Part shown: positions 15,839-24,156 of the stretch, one piece after another
How the letters are laid out: each line of letters starts with the position of its first letter
Numbering within the stretch: the first letter of the stretch is position 1
Assembly: GCA_934408725.1 (NCBI GenBank)
Contig: CAKRVB010000003.1
Span: 1-64,000, forward strand
Length of the DNA stretch: 64,000 bases
From: an uncultured Marvinbryantia sp.
GTDB lineage: Bacteria > Bacillota > Clostridia > Lachnospirales > Lachnospiraceae
Direction: 5' to 3'
The notes under the pieces: model-generated
Told to the model about the DNA's origin: nothing
Database searches by the model: none
Seen by the model: the letters and a program-made list of their open reading frames with translations, nothing else
Position numbers and translations under genes: made by a program

Positions 15839-17386
15839 TTAATATTTCATACGCCATCCAGCATGGTATTTATTCTTCAGGGTTCCGTTCACCAGCTTGC
15901 CCCAGCCCAACGGATATCCATTAACGCATACCAGCTGCCAGCCTTTTTCCAGCCTTTTTTTCATGGCTTTGGCCTTTCCCATCTCTTCTGCTTCCTGAAG
16001 ATTGCGCTCTACAATATCATCCACCTCCAGCGTTTCCCCACGGAGGTATTTTTCCACACGCATATCACTGTAATCCAGATCGATCACTGCCATGTACTCT
16101 TTTTTCTTTAACGCCATGGCAAAGGACTGGCTTGGTTCAAAACGATCCTTGCGGATTTCTCCCAGATACAGACCATTTCGCAGAAATACCAGACCTTTAC
16201 GGGCGCCAAGCGCTTCCGGCACCAGATAGACCTGTCCCTTGCGGACCTCTACCTGTTTCCAGTTCATCTCCATGGAAACATCTGCAAAGAATTCTGTCAG
16301 TGCCTTTGTCTCCGGCTTGCCGATACCCTTGATATCAGAAATATCCCCCTGTACCTGGTTCTTATGTTCGTCCACCGTTGTCTCGCTGTTATTCGACACA
16401 GCTCTATCGTTTTTTTGTTCTTCTGCTGCTTCTTCAGGTGCTCTCTTATGCAGCAGAGCCAGGAAATGTCCCTCCCCTGCCATCTTATGCGGCCAGATAC
16501 GAACACACTTTTTCAAGTCAGCGCTTCCTGTTTTTCTATTGTCAGACTCTTCACTGTCCCATCCTTCATATGCTACCTCCGGACGTCCCGGTGCAAATCC
16601 TTCAAATGGCTTTATTTCCCGGATCTCCATATCCTCTCTGCTATCCAGCAGGAACCGAATCACCTGTTCATTTTCCTCAGGTGAAAAGGTGCAGGTAGAA
16701 TACAGCAGATCTCCTCCCGGTGCCAGCATCTGCGCCGCTCTGGTGATGATCTCTTTTTGCTGTTTTGCACATTCAAACGGTTTATTTCCATCCCATACTT
16801 TGGCTACTGCAGGATCCTTTCGAAACATCCCTTCTCCAGAACACGGTGCATCCACCAGAATTTTGTCGAAAAATTCCGGAAAGTTCTCTGCCAGCTTCGC
16901 CGGGACTTCATTTACAATAAAGGAATTACGAATACCAAATACCTCGATATTCTTCAGCAGCGCTTTTGCCCTGGATGCACTGATATCATTGGCCACCAGC
17001 ACGCCCTTTCCGTGAAGACGGGCTCCCAGCTCTGTTGCCTTTCCTCCCGGTGCCGCACATAGATCCAGCACCCGGTCTCCCGGCTGTGACACCAGTCTGG
17101 ATGCCGGCGTCATGGCACTCGGTTCCTGTAGATAATATAGTCCTGCGTAGTAAAACGGATGTCTGGCCGGCATATCCTGTTCTTCATAATAATAGCCATT
17201 CTCCGTCCACGGAATCTTTGTCAGATGAAAGGGTGCTATCTTCTCAAATTCCTCTGGTGAAATCTTATCCACATTCACCCGCAGGCCAAAATTTCTCGAC
17301 CGGTCGTAGGAATCCAGAAAATCCCCATACTCTTCCCCCAGGAGCTTTTTCATTTTATTTTCAAATTCTATTGGTAATGATACCAT
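15839..17386 (-). CDS. RsmF/RsmB-type 16S rRNA cytosine-C5 methyltransferase
   Basis: Transfers a methyl group from S-adenosylmethionine to a cytosine C5 in rRNA. 515 aa. SAM site CAAPGGKATELG, then VANDISASRA, motif IV DAPCSGEGMFRKD and the nucleophile motif STCTFSPEENE provide the two catalytic cysteines. The C-terminal third (from about 340) carries the RsmF-like extra region with a PUA-type end, so YebU/RsmF-like rather than Sun/RsmB, which would have an N-terminal NusB domain. The middle linker (about 300-340) is charged and low complexity. Lies 15 bases after the FtsX gene end, but on its own functionally. Confidence 0.87.
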   Translation of the reverse strand: MVSLPIEFENKMKKLLGEEYGDFLDSYDRSRNFGLRVNVDKISPEEFEKIAPFHLTKIPWTENGYYYEEQDMPARHPFYYAGLYYLQEPSAMTPASRLVSQPGDRVLDLCAAPGGKATELGARLHGKGVLVANDISASRAKALLKNIEVFGIRNSFIVNEVPAKLAENFPEFFDKILVDAPCSGEGMFRKDPAVAKVWDGNKPFECAKQQKEIITRAAQMLAPGGDLLYSTCTFSPEENEQVIRFLLDSREDMEIREIKPFEGFAPGRPEVAYEGWDSEESDNRKTGSADLKKCVRIWPHKMAGEGHFLALLHKRAPEEAAEEQKNDRAVSNNSETTVDEHKNQVQGDISDIKGIGKPETKALTEFFADVSMEMNWKQVEVRKGQVYLVPEALGARKGLVFLRNGLYLGEIRKDRFEPSQSFAMALKKKEYMAVIDLDYSDMRVEKYLRGETLEVDDIVERNLQEAEEMGKAKAMKKRLEKGWQLVCVNGYPLGWGKLVNGTLKNKYHAGWRMKY

Positions 17387-17401
17387 TTTCTTTCCTCATT
17401 T

Positions 17402-20400
17402 CTATTCTATACTCTTCAGCGATTCTACCATATCGATCTTCTTCAGCTTCTGGTGCATGACTGCATTGACCAGTACGGAAAATACAACCGTAAATACTGC
17501 GGAAATCAGATAGCTTGGCGGGTTGATGTTTCTTCCAAACATGGTTGCATCTACTTCTACTGTGGTGATAACAAAGTAATGCAGTATTTTTCCCATTCCC
17601 ATGCCGGCCAGTATGCCAATCGCTGTAATCAGTATGTTTTCCCTGTACACATAGGCATCAACCTCCCGGTCATAAAATCCCAGTACCTTCAGCGTTGCCA
17701 GTTCCCGCTTTCGCTCATTGATATTGATATTGCTCAGATTATACAACACCACAAAGGCCAGCAGTCCGGCAGATATAATCAATACCACAATCACAGAATC
17801 CAGCGTAGACAGCATACTGTCGATCTGACTCATCGTTGATATGGTATAGCTGATACTCAATGCCGCCGGTTCATTCAAAAAGCTCTGACCGAGTGTTTCC
17901 AGTGCCGACATATCTGTACCGCTTTCTGCCCGGAACATGATTTCATTGTATTCCGGTGCTTTTTGTGTACATGCTTCATATAATCCCGGTGTCATATAGA
18001 TGTAATGGGACAGATAATTTTCTGTCACTGCTGCAATCGGCACCTTGATATCTCCCAGTTTTTCGTCCTCCAGTATGAGCGTATCTCCGGCTTTTACACC
18101 ACACAGATCGGCAATCTTTTCTGTAATCACAGCGCCCTCGTCCGTCAACTGATAATGCTCACCACTTTCGCGGTCACGAAACACCAGAAACTCGCTGACC
18201 TGTTCCATATCTTCCATCACCATCAGGTACACATTCCAGGACTTCTTATCACGTCTCACGGTTTCTTTCTGCATCAATGCCTCAGTAGCATTTGCTACCG
18301 TATCATTTTTGTCAACACACTCCTTCAATGCCTCCTTTTCTTCCAGCGAAGCATCCGTATCTAAAATTACCAGGGCATCATAAAGCTGCAGCTGGCTGAA
18401 CTGCAGATGTCCGATATTGGAAATCGAATCCCTTAGACCATATCCCACCAGCATCAGTGCCATACAGCCGCCGATGCCAAATACCGTCATGAAAAATCGC
18501 TTTTTATAACGAAGCAGATTTCGCACTGTGGATTTCCAGCTGAAGCTTAAATGCTTCCAGATAAACGGTACACGCTCGAGAAATACCCGCTTTCCTTCTT
18601 TTGGTGCAGGCGGACGCATCAATACCGCCGGTGTGGTGGCAAGCTCTTTATAGCAGGCAGCCAGCGTAGCCAACATGGTACTTGCCAGAGCCGCAACGGT
18701 AGCAATTATTGCAAATTTCATGTTATAAGGCAGTTCGATATTGGTCATGTGATGGTACATAATCCGGTAAGATGTCACTATGACAAACGGCAGGAATTTT
18801 TCTCCGAATGCGATACCTGCCAGGCTGCCTCCCAATGTAGCAAATAAAGCATAACAAAGATACTTGGATGCAATGGCTGCTTTTCCGTATCCGAGCGCCT
18901 TCAGCGTACCGATCTGTGTCCGTTCTTCTTCTACCATTCGTGTCATAGTGGTCAGACTGATCAGAGCTGCTACCAGGAAAAACATTACCGGAAATACCTG
19001 ACCGATATTTCTCATACGGTCTGCATTTTCTCCATATCCGATATTTTCCGGCAAATCACTGCGGTCGCTGACGGTCCATTCCGGATATTCCAGATCTGCG
19101 ACTTCTTTTTCTGCATCCGCCAGCTTATCTTTTCCATCTGCGATCTTATCCTCCGCCTCTTTTTTTCCCTTTTCATACTCGATTTTTCCATCTGCCAGCT
19201 TATCCTCATTTTCAGCCAGCTCTTTTTCCCCATCTGCGATTTCTTTTTTGCCGTCTTCCACGCTCTTTTTCGCATCTGCAAGTTTTTGTTCTGAGTCTGC
19301 CAGCTTCGCTTTTCCTTCTGCCAGCTGTGCTTCTCCACTCTTCAGTTCGTTCTCCGAGCTTTTTAGCTTCTGCTCGTTCTGTGCAATGGTTTTCTGTGCT
19401 GCTTCCAGCTGCTGTTTGCCATCCTTCAGCTGAGCACGTCCGGAGTCAATCTCACTCTGAGCAGAAATAATGGCAGCTTCTCCTTCCTCAATCTGCTTTA
19501 AAGATGCTTCCAGCTGGGCCGGTACTGCATCCAGTTGTTGCTTTCCTTCGTCCAGCTGTGCTCTGGTAGCTGTCAGCTGTGCTTCATTTTCTGCAAATGC
19601 TGCTTCTGCAGTAGCAATTCCCGTCTCTATCTCAGCAATATTACCTTGCAGCTGCTGAATCTGTGCGTTTACCTCGTCCAACGCTCCCTGTGCCTGTTCC
19701 TGCTGCTCCTGCGCCTGAACCAAAGCTGTATTTTGTGCTTCCAGCTCTGCCTGTGCACTGGCAATCTGTTCCGGAAGTGCATCCAGTTCCGCCTGTTCCC
19801 CCGAAGAAAGCTGATATTGGCTCTCATCCAGAGTCTCTCCCTCTTTCAGCGCATCCTGTGCCGCCTTTTTCTCAGCTTCCAGCTGTGCTTTTTTCTGCTC
19901 CAGTTCTGCCTTTCGATTCTGCAGACTGGTCAAATGTGCAGAGGCAGCATTCACCGCATCTGTCATCTGTGCCACTGCCGCCTGTGCCTGGGATACTGCA
20001 TCTGTCAGACCGGATACATTGCTCTGCAGCGTTGCCACCCCCTGCTCACAGGCTGCCTTCTGTGCTTCCAGCTCTGCCTTCTGTGCCGGCCAGGCCGCCA
20101 CTGCCGCATCATACTGTGACTTTCCTTCTGCATAGGCAGTTTCTCCGGCCTGATACTGAGCAAGCTGTTCCTCATACTCTGTCTTTCCGACTTCATACTG
20201 CGTCCGTCCGTCTGCCAGCTCTGCTTTTTTCTGATCCAGCTGCTCCTGCGCACTATCCAGCTTCGCGGTAGTCTCCTTATAAGTGGTATCGAATTTTTTT
20301 TGTTTACTTTTCAGTGTCTTTTTTCCCTGATTCAGTTTATTCCATCCATCATTTAACTGCGTGCGTCCATCTGCCAGCTTCTGCTCATTCTCTGCAATCT

Positions 20401-21382
20401 GTGTTCTGCCGTCTGCCAGCTCCTTCTCTCCATCCCGGATCTTTTTCTCCCCGTCTTCCAGATCCCGCTTCGCTCTCGCCAGCTTCAGCTTTGCATCATA
20501 GATCTCATTCTCTCCATCATAGATCTCATCCCAGGCTTCGGACAGTTCGCTCTCGGCCTCCGCTTCACCATCTGCCAGCTCTTTTCTGGCATCCTCCAGC
20601 TTTTCATTCGCCTCATCCTGTATTTCCTGATAACGAATCTCACAGCGCTCTCCGGAAATATCTTCCAGTCTCTGCTGTACTTCTGCTATCAGCATATCAT
20701 AGGCATCCGTGTAAGCCGTCAGAGTATCTGCTTCTTTAACTTTGATATATACATTCGTATAGACCTCATAATCAAAGTCTTCCGGCAGTATATAGGCCGC
20801 TCCGGCCAGTTCCCCGGTTCCCAGCGTGGTATTTCCCCGGTTAAAAGAAATATACAGTGGACTGCTTCCTGCTCCAACGATGGTAAATTCCTTTTTCTTC
20901 AGCTTATAATCATCCTCGTCCTCCAGAAAAAAGGCAATGGTATCTCCGATTCTGTAATCTGTTTTATTCAGAAACTCAATGTCTACAAAACATTCTCCGG
21001 ATGTTTGGGGCAGCCGCCCCTCTTTGGCTGTCAACTGATTCAATGTCGGAGTGACAGACTCTACCCGCAGCGCATACCGGTCTGTTCCTTTCTCACATAA
21101 CACATCTGTCATATAACCGGCTTCAGCCAGTTCCACACCATCCGTCTGGCTGATGGTCTCCACGTCCTTCTCCGTCAGTCCCATGGTACTGATTACCTTC
21201 AGATCCATCAAATGATGCTGATCAAAATAAGCATCTCCGGAATACCGCATATCCGGAGCTGCGGACTGAATGCCGGAATAAAATGCCACACCCAGCGCCA
21301 CAATCAGAAAAATGGAAATAAATCGATTCAGACTCTTTTTTACTTCCATATAAAAATCTTTTCTCAGTGCCTTTTTCTTCAT
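17402..21382 (-). CDS. FtsX-type ABC permease with giant extracytoplasmic coiled coil
   Basis: Membrane component of a MacB/LolE-type (type VII) ABC system, 1326 aa, about three times the usual FtsX size. A first membrane segment (about 17-37) precedes a MacB periplasmic domain, then roughly 500 residues of Ala/Gln/Glu/Lys/Leu-rich coiled coil with recurring K-x-LADG-x-x-x-L units, then membrane helices with FtsX core MVEEERTQIGTLKALGYG, a second extracytoplasmic domain and three final helices with INERKRELATLKVLGF. ATG at 21382 has AAGGA seven bases upstream and lies 22 bases after the ATPase stop; an alternative TTG at 21415 overlaps the ATPase gene. Such systems act as mechanotransmitters or export lipids or peptides; substrate unknown. 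Confidence 0.88.
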   Translation of the reverse strand: MKKKALRKDFYMEVKKSLNRFISIFLIVALGVAFYSGIQSAAPDMRYSGDAYFDQHHLMDLKVISTMGLTEKDVETISQTDGVELAEAGYMTDVLCEKGTDRYALRVESVTPTLNQLTAKEGRLPQTSGECFVDIEFLNKTDYRIGDTIAFFLEDEDDYKLKKKEFTIVGAGSSPLYISFNRGNTTLGTGELAGAAYILPEDFDYEVYTNVYIKVKEADTLTAYTDAYDMLIAEVQQRLEDISGERCEIRYQEIQDEANEKLEDARKELADGEAEAESELSEAWDEIYDGENEIYDAKLKLARAKRDLEDGEKKIRDGEKELADGRTQIAENEQKLADGRTQLNDGWNKLNQGKKTLKSKQKKFDTTYKETTAKLDSAQEQLDQKKAELADGRTQYEVGKTEYEEQLAQYQAGETAYAEGKSQYDAAVAAWPAQKAELEAQKAACEQGVATLQSNVSGLTDAVSQAQAAVAQMTDAVNAASAHLTSLQNRKAELEQKKAQLEAEKKAAQDALKEGETLDESQYQLSSGEQAELDALPEQIASAQAELEAQNTALVQAQEQQEQAQGALDEVNAQIQQLQGNIAEIETGIATAEAAFAENEAQLTATRAQLDEGKQQLDAVPAQLEASLKQIEEGEAAIISAQSEIDSGRAQLKDGKQQLEAAQKTIAQNEQKLKSSENELKSGEAQLAEGKAKLADSEQKLADAKKSVEDGKKEIADGEKELAENEDKLADGKIEYEKGKKEAEDKIADGKDKLADAEKEVADLEYPEWTVSDRSDLPENIGYGENADRMRNIGQVFPVMFFLVAALISLTTMTRMVEEERTQIGTLKALGYGKAAIASKYLCYALFATLGGSLAGIAFGEKFLPFVIVTSYRIMYHHMTNIELPYNMKFAIIATVAALASTMLATLAACYKELATTPAVLMRPPAPKEGKRVFLERVPFIWKHLSFSWKSTVRNLLRYKKRFFMTVFGIGGCMALMLVGYGLRDSISNIGHLQFSQLQLYDALVILDTDASLEEKEALKECVDKNDTVANATEALMQKETVRRDKKSWNVYLMVMEDMEQVSEFLVFRDRESGEHYQLTDEGAVITEKIADLCGVKAGDTLILEDEKLGDIKVPIAAVTENYLSHYIYMTPGLYEACTQKAPEYNEIMFRAESGTDMSALETLGQSFLNEPAALSISYTISTMSQIDSMLSTLDSVIVVLIISAGLLAFVVLYNLSNININERKRELATLKVLGFYDREVDAYVYRENILITAIGILAGMGMGKILHYFVITTVEVDATMFGRNINPPSYLISAVFTVVFSVLVNAVMHQKLKKIDMVESLKSIE

Positions 21383-21404
21383 AGCCAGTTCCTTTATACT
21401 CCAC

Positions 21405-22109
21405 TTACCATTCAATATCTGCTACAGACATTGGAGACTCATTCTGTCTCATGTCTGCTACTTTTCCGTTCTTGATCTTAATCACCCGGTCAGCCATCGG
21501 TGCAATAGCTGAATTATGAGTAATGACAATCACCGTCATCCCTTTTTCCCTGCACATATCCTGCAGCAGCTTCAAAATTGCTTTTCCTGTCTGATAATCC
21601 AGTGCTCCGGTCGGCTCATCACACAACAGCAGTTTGGGATTTTTGGCCAACGCACGGGCAATCGATACCCTTTGCTGCTCTCCACCGGACAGCTGCGCCG
21701 GGAAATTTTTCATACGATGCCCCAGGCCCACTTCTTCCATTACCTGTCCCGCATCCAGCGGATGCTTGCAGATCTGCAGCGCCAGCTCTACATTTTCCAG
21801 AGCAGTCAGATTCGGAATCAGATTATAAAACTGAAAAACGAAACCAATATCATCTCTCCGGTATCCGGTCAGCTGCTTCTGATTATATTTTGCGATATCT
21901 CTGCCATCTACCAGTACCTGGCCTGTAGTCGCTGTATCCATACCTCCCAAAATATTCAGCACAGTAGTCTTTCCAGCTCCACTGGGACCTACAATCACCA
22001 CAAATTCTCCTTTTTCAATATCAAAATCAATGCCATCCACCGCACGGATCTCCACTTCACCCATCTGATAAATTTTCGATACATTTCTCAGCGAAACAAA
22101 TTTTTCCAT
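21405..22109 (-). CDS. ABC transporter ATPase (LolD/MacB type)
   Basis: 234-aa partner ATPase of the giant FtsX permease. Walker [11 protein letters not shown]-loop [13 protein letters not shown], signature LSGGEQQRV, Walker [14 protein letters not shown]-loop VIVITHN. The LIPNLT and TGALD variants are characteristic of the LolD/FtsE/MacB subgroup. First gene of the pair; promoter region upstream shows TATGAT but no convincing -35. Confidence 0.93.
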   Translation of the reverse strand: MEKFVSLRNVSKIYQMGEVEIRAVDGIDFDIEKGEFVVIVGPSGAGKTTVLNILGGMDTATTGQVLVDGRDIAKYNQKQLTGYRRDDIGFVFQFYNLIPNLTALENVELALQICKHPLDAGQVMEEVGLGHRMKNFPAQLSGGEQQRVSIARALAKNPKLLLCDEPTGALDYQTGKAILKLLQDMCREKGMTVIVITHNSAIAPMADRVIKIKNGKVADMRQNESPMSVADIEW

Positions 22110-22282
22110 ACTGTGCTTCTGCCTTTCTTTTTTACATAGTTATCTTTATCATAGCATATTTCACCGTACATCTTCACTTAAATTTCTATAAACTGTGAGA
22201 AACACGCTTTGCGACTATTCCATTATCACAAATTGATGTGCGCATATCGCAGATATTTGTACGTGTAGAGAAGATTTTTTCA

Positions 22283-22311
22283 TTGCAATTCCAGAATAGG
22301 TACGGTATAGT
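22283..22311 (+). promoter_or_regulatory. Promoter of the shikimate-kinase-like gene
   Basis: TTGCAA (22283-22288), 17-base spacer, TATAGT (22306-22311), 45 bases before the start codon; AAGAAAGG precedes the ATG. The divergent interval 22110-22355 shows no other feature. Confidence 0.6.
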
Positions 22312-22355
22312 AGAATATTGAAATGATATGTATTTAAAAAAGAAAGGTTTTACAT

Positions 22356-22874
22356 ATGAATAAAAATAATATTATCTTAATCGGTATGCCAGGTGCAGGA
22401 AAAAGCACCATAGGTGTCGTTCTCGCAAAGGTGCTGGGTTATCAGTTCGTCGATACCGATCTGATCATTCAGGAAGAAGAAGGAAAGCTCTTATGGCAGA
22501 TCATTGAAGAGAAAGGTGTCGAAGAGTTTATTAATATTGAGGATCGCATCAACAGCAAGGTAGACGTATCCAAATGTGTCATCGCCCCTGGAGGAAGTGC
22601 TATTTTCGGTGAGAATGCAATGAAACATTTTCAGGAAATCGGTACGGTTGTTTATCTGGATGTGGATTATCCGGTTCTGAAAAAACGTGTTGGCAACTTT
22701 GAACGCCGGGGAGTCATTCTCCGCCATGGCAATTCTTTCAGAGATATTTATGAAGAACGCCTGCCATATTATCACAAATATGCACATGTAAAGATCTCCG
22801 AAAATAATCGGAATATTTCCCAGACAGTTTCTGCGATTGTAGACGCACTGGATCTGGCACCTGAATCAAGATAA
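22356..22874 (+). CDS. Shikimate-kinase-like protein with altered substrate site
   Basis: 172-aa small-molecule kinase fold. Walker A GMPGAGKST (10-18), VDTD with the substrate Asp (D33 or D35), the PGGSA glycine pair (79-82) and the lid/substrate Arg in ERLPYY (R135) match AroK. However, the invariant Arg that binds the shikimate carboxylate, normally in G-x-x-x-F-R-x-x-E, is Ile59 in GVEEFINIE. No other aromatic pathway gene is near. I therefore call it shikimate-kinase-like; it may act on a different small alcohol. Monocistronic, plus strand, with own promoter and terminator. Confidence 0.75.
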   Translation: MNKNNIILIGMPGAGKSTIGVVLAKVLGYQFVDTDLIIQEEEGKLLWQIIEEKGVEEFINIEDRINSKVDVSKCVIAPGGSAIFGENAMKHFQEIGTVVYLDVDYPVLKKRVGNFERRGVILRHGNSFRDIYEERLPYYHKYAHVKISENNRNISQTVSAIVDALDLAPESR

Positions 22875-22881
22875 CAGAAAG

Positions 22882-22918
22882 AACTCCCGAAACTGTATTT
22901 TAGCAATTCCGGGAGTTT
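22882..22918. terminator. Bidirectional intrinsic terminator
   Basis: AACTCCC and GGGAGTT with inner GAA/TTC around a 14-base loop, between convergent genes. Confidence 0.7.
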
Positions 22919-22944
22919 CCTAATATAAACTGTTTTGTCGTAAC

Positions 22945-23883
22945 TTATTCCAGGATACCCTGCATCTCATTCAGTAATTTCTTTCGATATACAGGATCCT
23001 CTATACATCTTTTTAAATCATCCAGGCGATTCTCTTTTAACAATTTCTTTGTCAAAGAAGCCATCTGTTCCGCTCCAAGTTCTTTTCCAAGTTCTTTGCC
23101 TCGCGCTTCACCTAATTGCTCACCTTTCTTTATCAACCTGTCTGATTCTAATTCCAGTACCTGTCCGCCCATAATCTCACCAAGCCCTTTCCTGACATTT
23201 TTCGACTCTGAGAAACTATATTCCACAATTCTGTCAATTAACTCTCTGATATCTCGGAATTCTTTTTCCAATCCTCGGTCGAGCAGTTTCTGTTTTAAAT
23301 AGTCTCCAATTTTTTTATACTCCTGAAACAGTTTCCCACGCAACACTTCATCATTTTCCAACTGCCGCTTCATTTTTTCATATCGCATAATATAAAACGG
23401 CAACAACATAATCAGATCTTTCTCCAGAATTTCTTCTATGGAATACCATTCCATTCTGATTATCGGAACTTGATACTTCACTACTCGATCATCCGGAAAC
23501 TGCAATTCCATACTCACATTCGTTTTCTGATCATTTCCACGTAAATATAATATGCAGGAATGTGGAAAACGCATTCGATATGTATCGTGTACCTTTTCCG
23601 CATGTTCCAGACTAATTGCAAAATCATACTCTATCATACGCAAGATCATCATATTATCTTCCGTACTCTGGCATTCCATATGATACCGTTTTTCACCAAT
23701 TATTATGTAAGAATCTGTTATCTTTTTTCCAGTCTTCGTCAGATGCTCATTCCGTCCCTGTATAATTTTGGTGTCCAATGAATAATTTGTTCCAAAAACC
23801 TCATTAATTAATGGTATTGTAAGTTCTGGCATTTTCTCTGTTTCTGTCCGAAAAACATCATCAAATATTGTGCTCTCTGCCAT
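22945..23883 (-). CDS. Rpn/PD-(D/E)XK nuclease-family protein
   Basis: 312-aa protein of the Rpn (recombination-promoting nuclease, formerly transposase_31) group, often multicopy in Lachnospiraceae. The N-terminal start MAESTIFDDVFRTETEK and catalytic residues D57 (KITDSYI) and E70-x-Q72 (HMECQ) fit the PD-(D/E)XK core. The C-terminal third is helical and ends with GKELGKELG repeats common to this family. Strong AAAGGAGG before ATG 23883. Probable DNA endonuclease; role in recombination or phage defence is inferred from the family only. Confidence 0.8.
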   Translation of the reverse strand: MAESTIFDDVFRTETEKMPELTIPLINEVFGTNYSLDTKIIQGRNEHLTKTGKKITDSYIIIGEKRYHMECQSTEDNMMILRMIEYDFAISLEHAEKVHDTYRMRFPHSCILYLRGNDQKTNVSMELQFPDDRVVKYQVPIIRMEWYSIEEILEKDLIMLLPFYIMRYEKMKRQLENDEVLRGKLFQEYKKIGDYLKQKLLDRGLEKEFRDIRELIDRIVEYSFSESKNVRKGLGEIMGGQVLELESDRLIKKGEQLGEARGKELGKELGAEQMASLTKKLLKENRLDDLKRCIEDPVYRKKLLNEMQGILE

Positions 23884-24094
23884 GAGATTCCTCCTTTTCT
23901 TTATTCGGCTATCTCATGTACTTTTCTTTTTGTTTATCGGATGTATGTTAATTCTTTTATTTTTAGAATGTTATCTTTTGTAATGTTTTTATAATTCGAT
24001 ATGTCCTCCTTTGAGTTCATCATAACATACCTTTCACTGGAAAGTCATTCTTTTCCAACTAAAAACTGCAAAAACAGAATCTGAACAGATCATT
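23884..24094. other. Non-coding interval upstream of the Rpn gene
   Basis: AT-rich, holding the Rpn leader and ribosome site. Reading on the minus strand, a TATGAT hexamer lies near 24025-24030 and an AAAGGAGG without a following open frame lies near 24003-24010. Nothing else is recognised. Confidence 0.4.
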
Positions 24095-24139
24095 GGGGAC
24101 GGGATTTTCTGGCTTCAGAAGCCAGAAAATCCCGTCCCC
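24095..24139. repeat. 45-base near-perfect palindrome
   Basis: GGGGACGGGATTTTCTGGCT plus TC, a single A, and the exact reverse complement: 22-base-pair arms with a one-base centre at 24117. It lies 17 bases after the stop of the secreted-protein gene but lacks a T tract on the minus strand, so it is a poor terminator. The shape suggests a dispersed palindromic repeat or miniature mobile element. Confidence 0.8.
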
Positions 24140-24156
24140 GTCAGGTTGCCGTTGTT

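Noticed and set aside
15646-15840. tRNA gene suggested by the cloverleaf
   Set aside because: Helix lengths do not fit a tRNA, and there is no T-loop GTTCRA, anticodon loop or CCA-type acceptor.
19012-20600. DNA repeat array or CRISPR-like pattern
   Set aside because: The recurring CTGCCAGCT-type words are codons for LADG repeats in a coiled coil; spacing is irregular and in frame with the FtsX gene.
24095-24139. Intrinsic terminator
   Set aside because: No T tract follows the palindrome on the minus strand, the direction of the adjacent gene.
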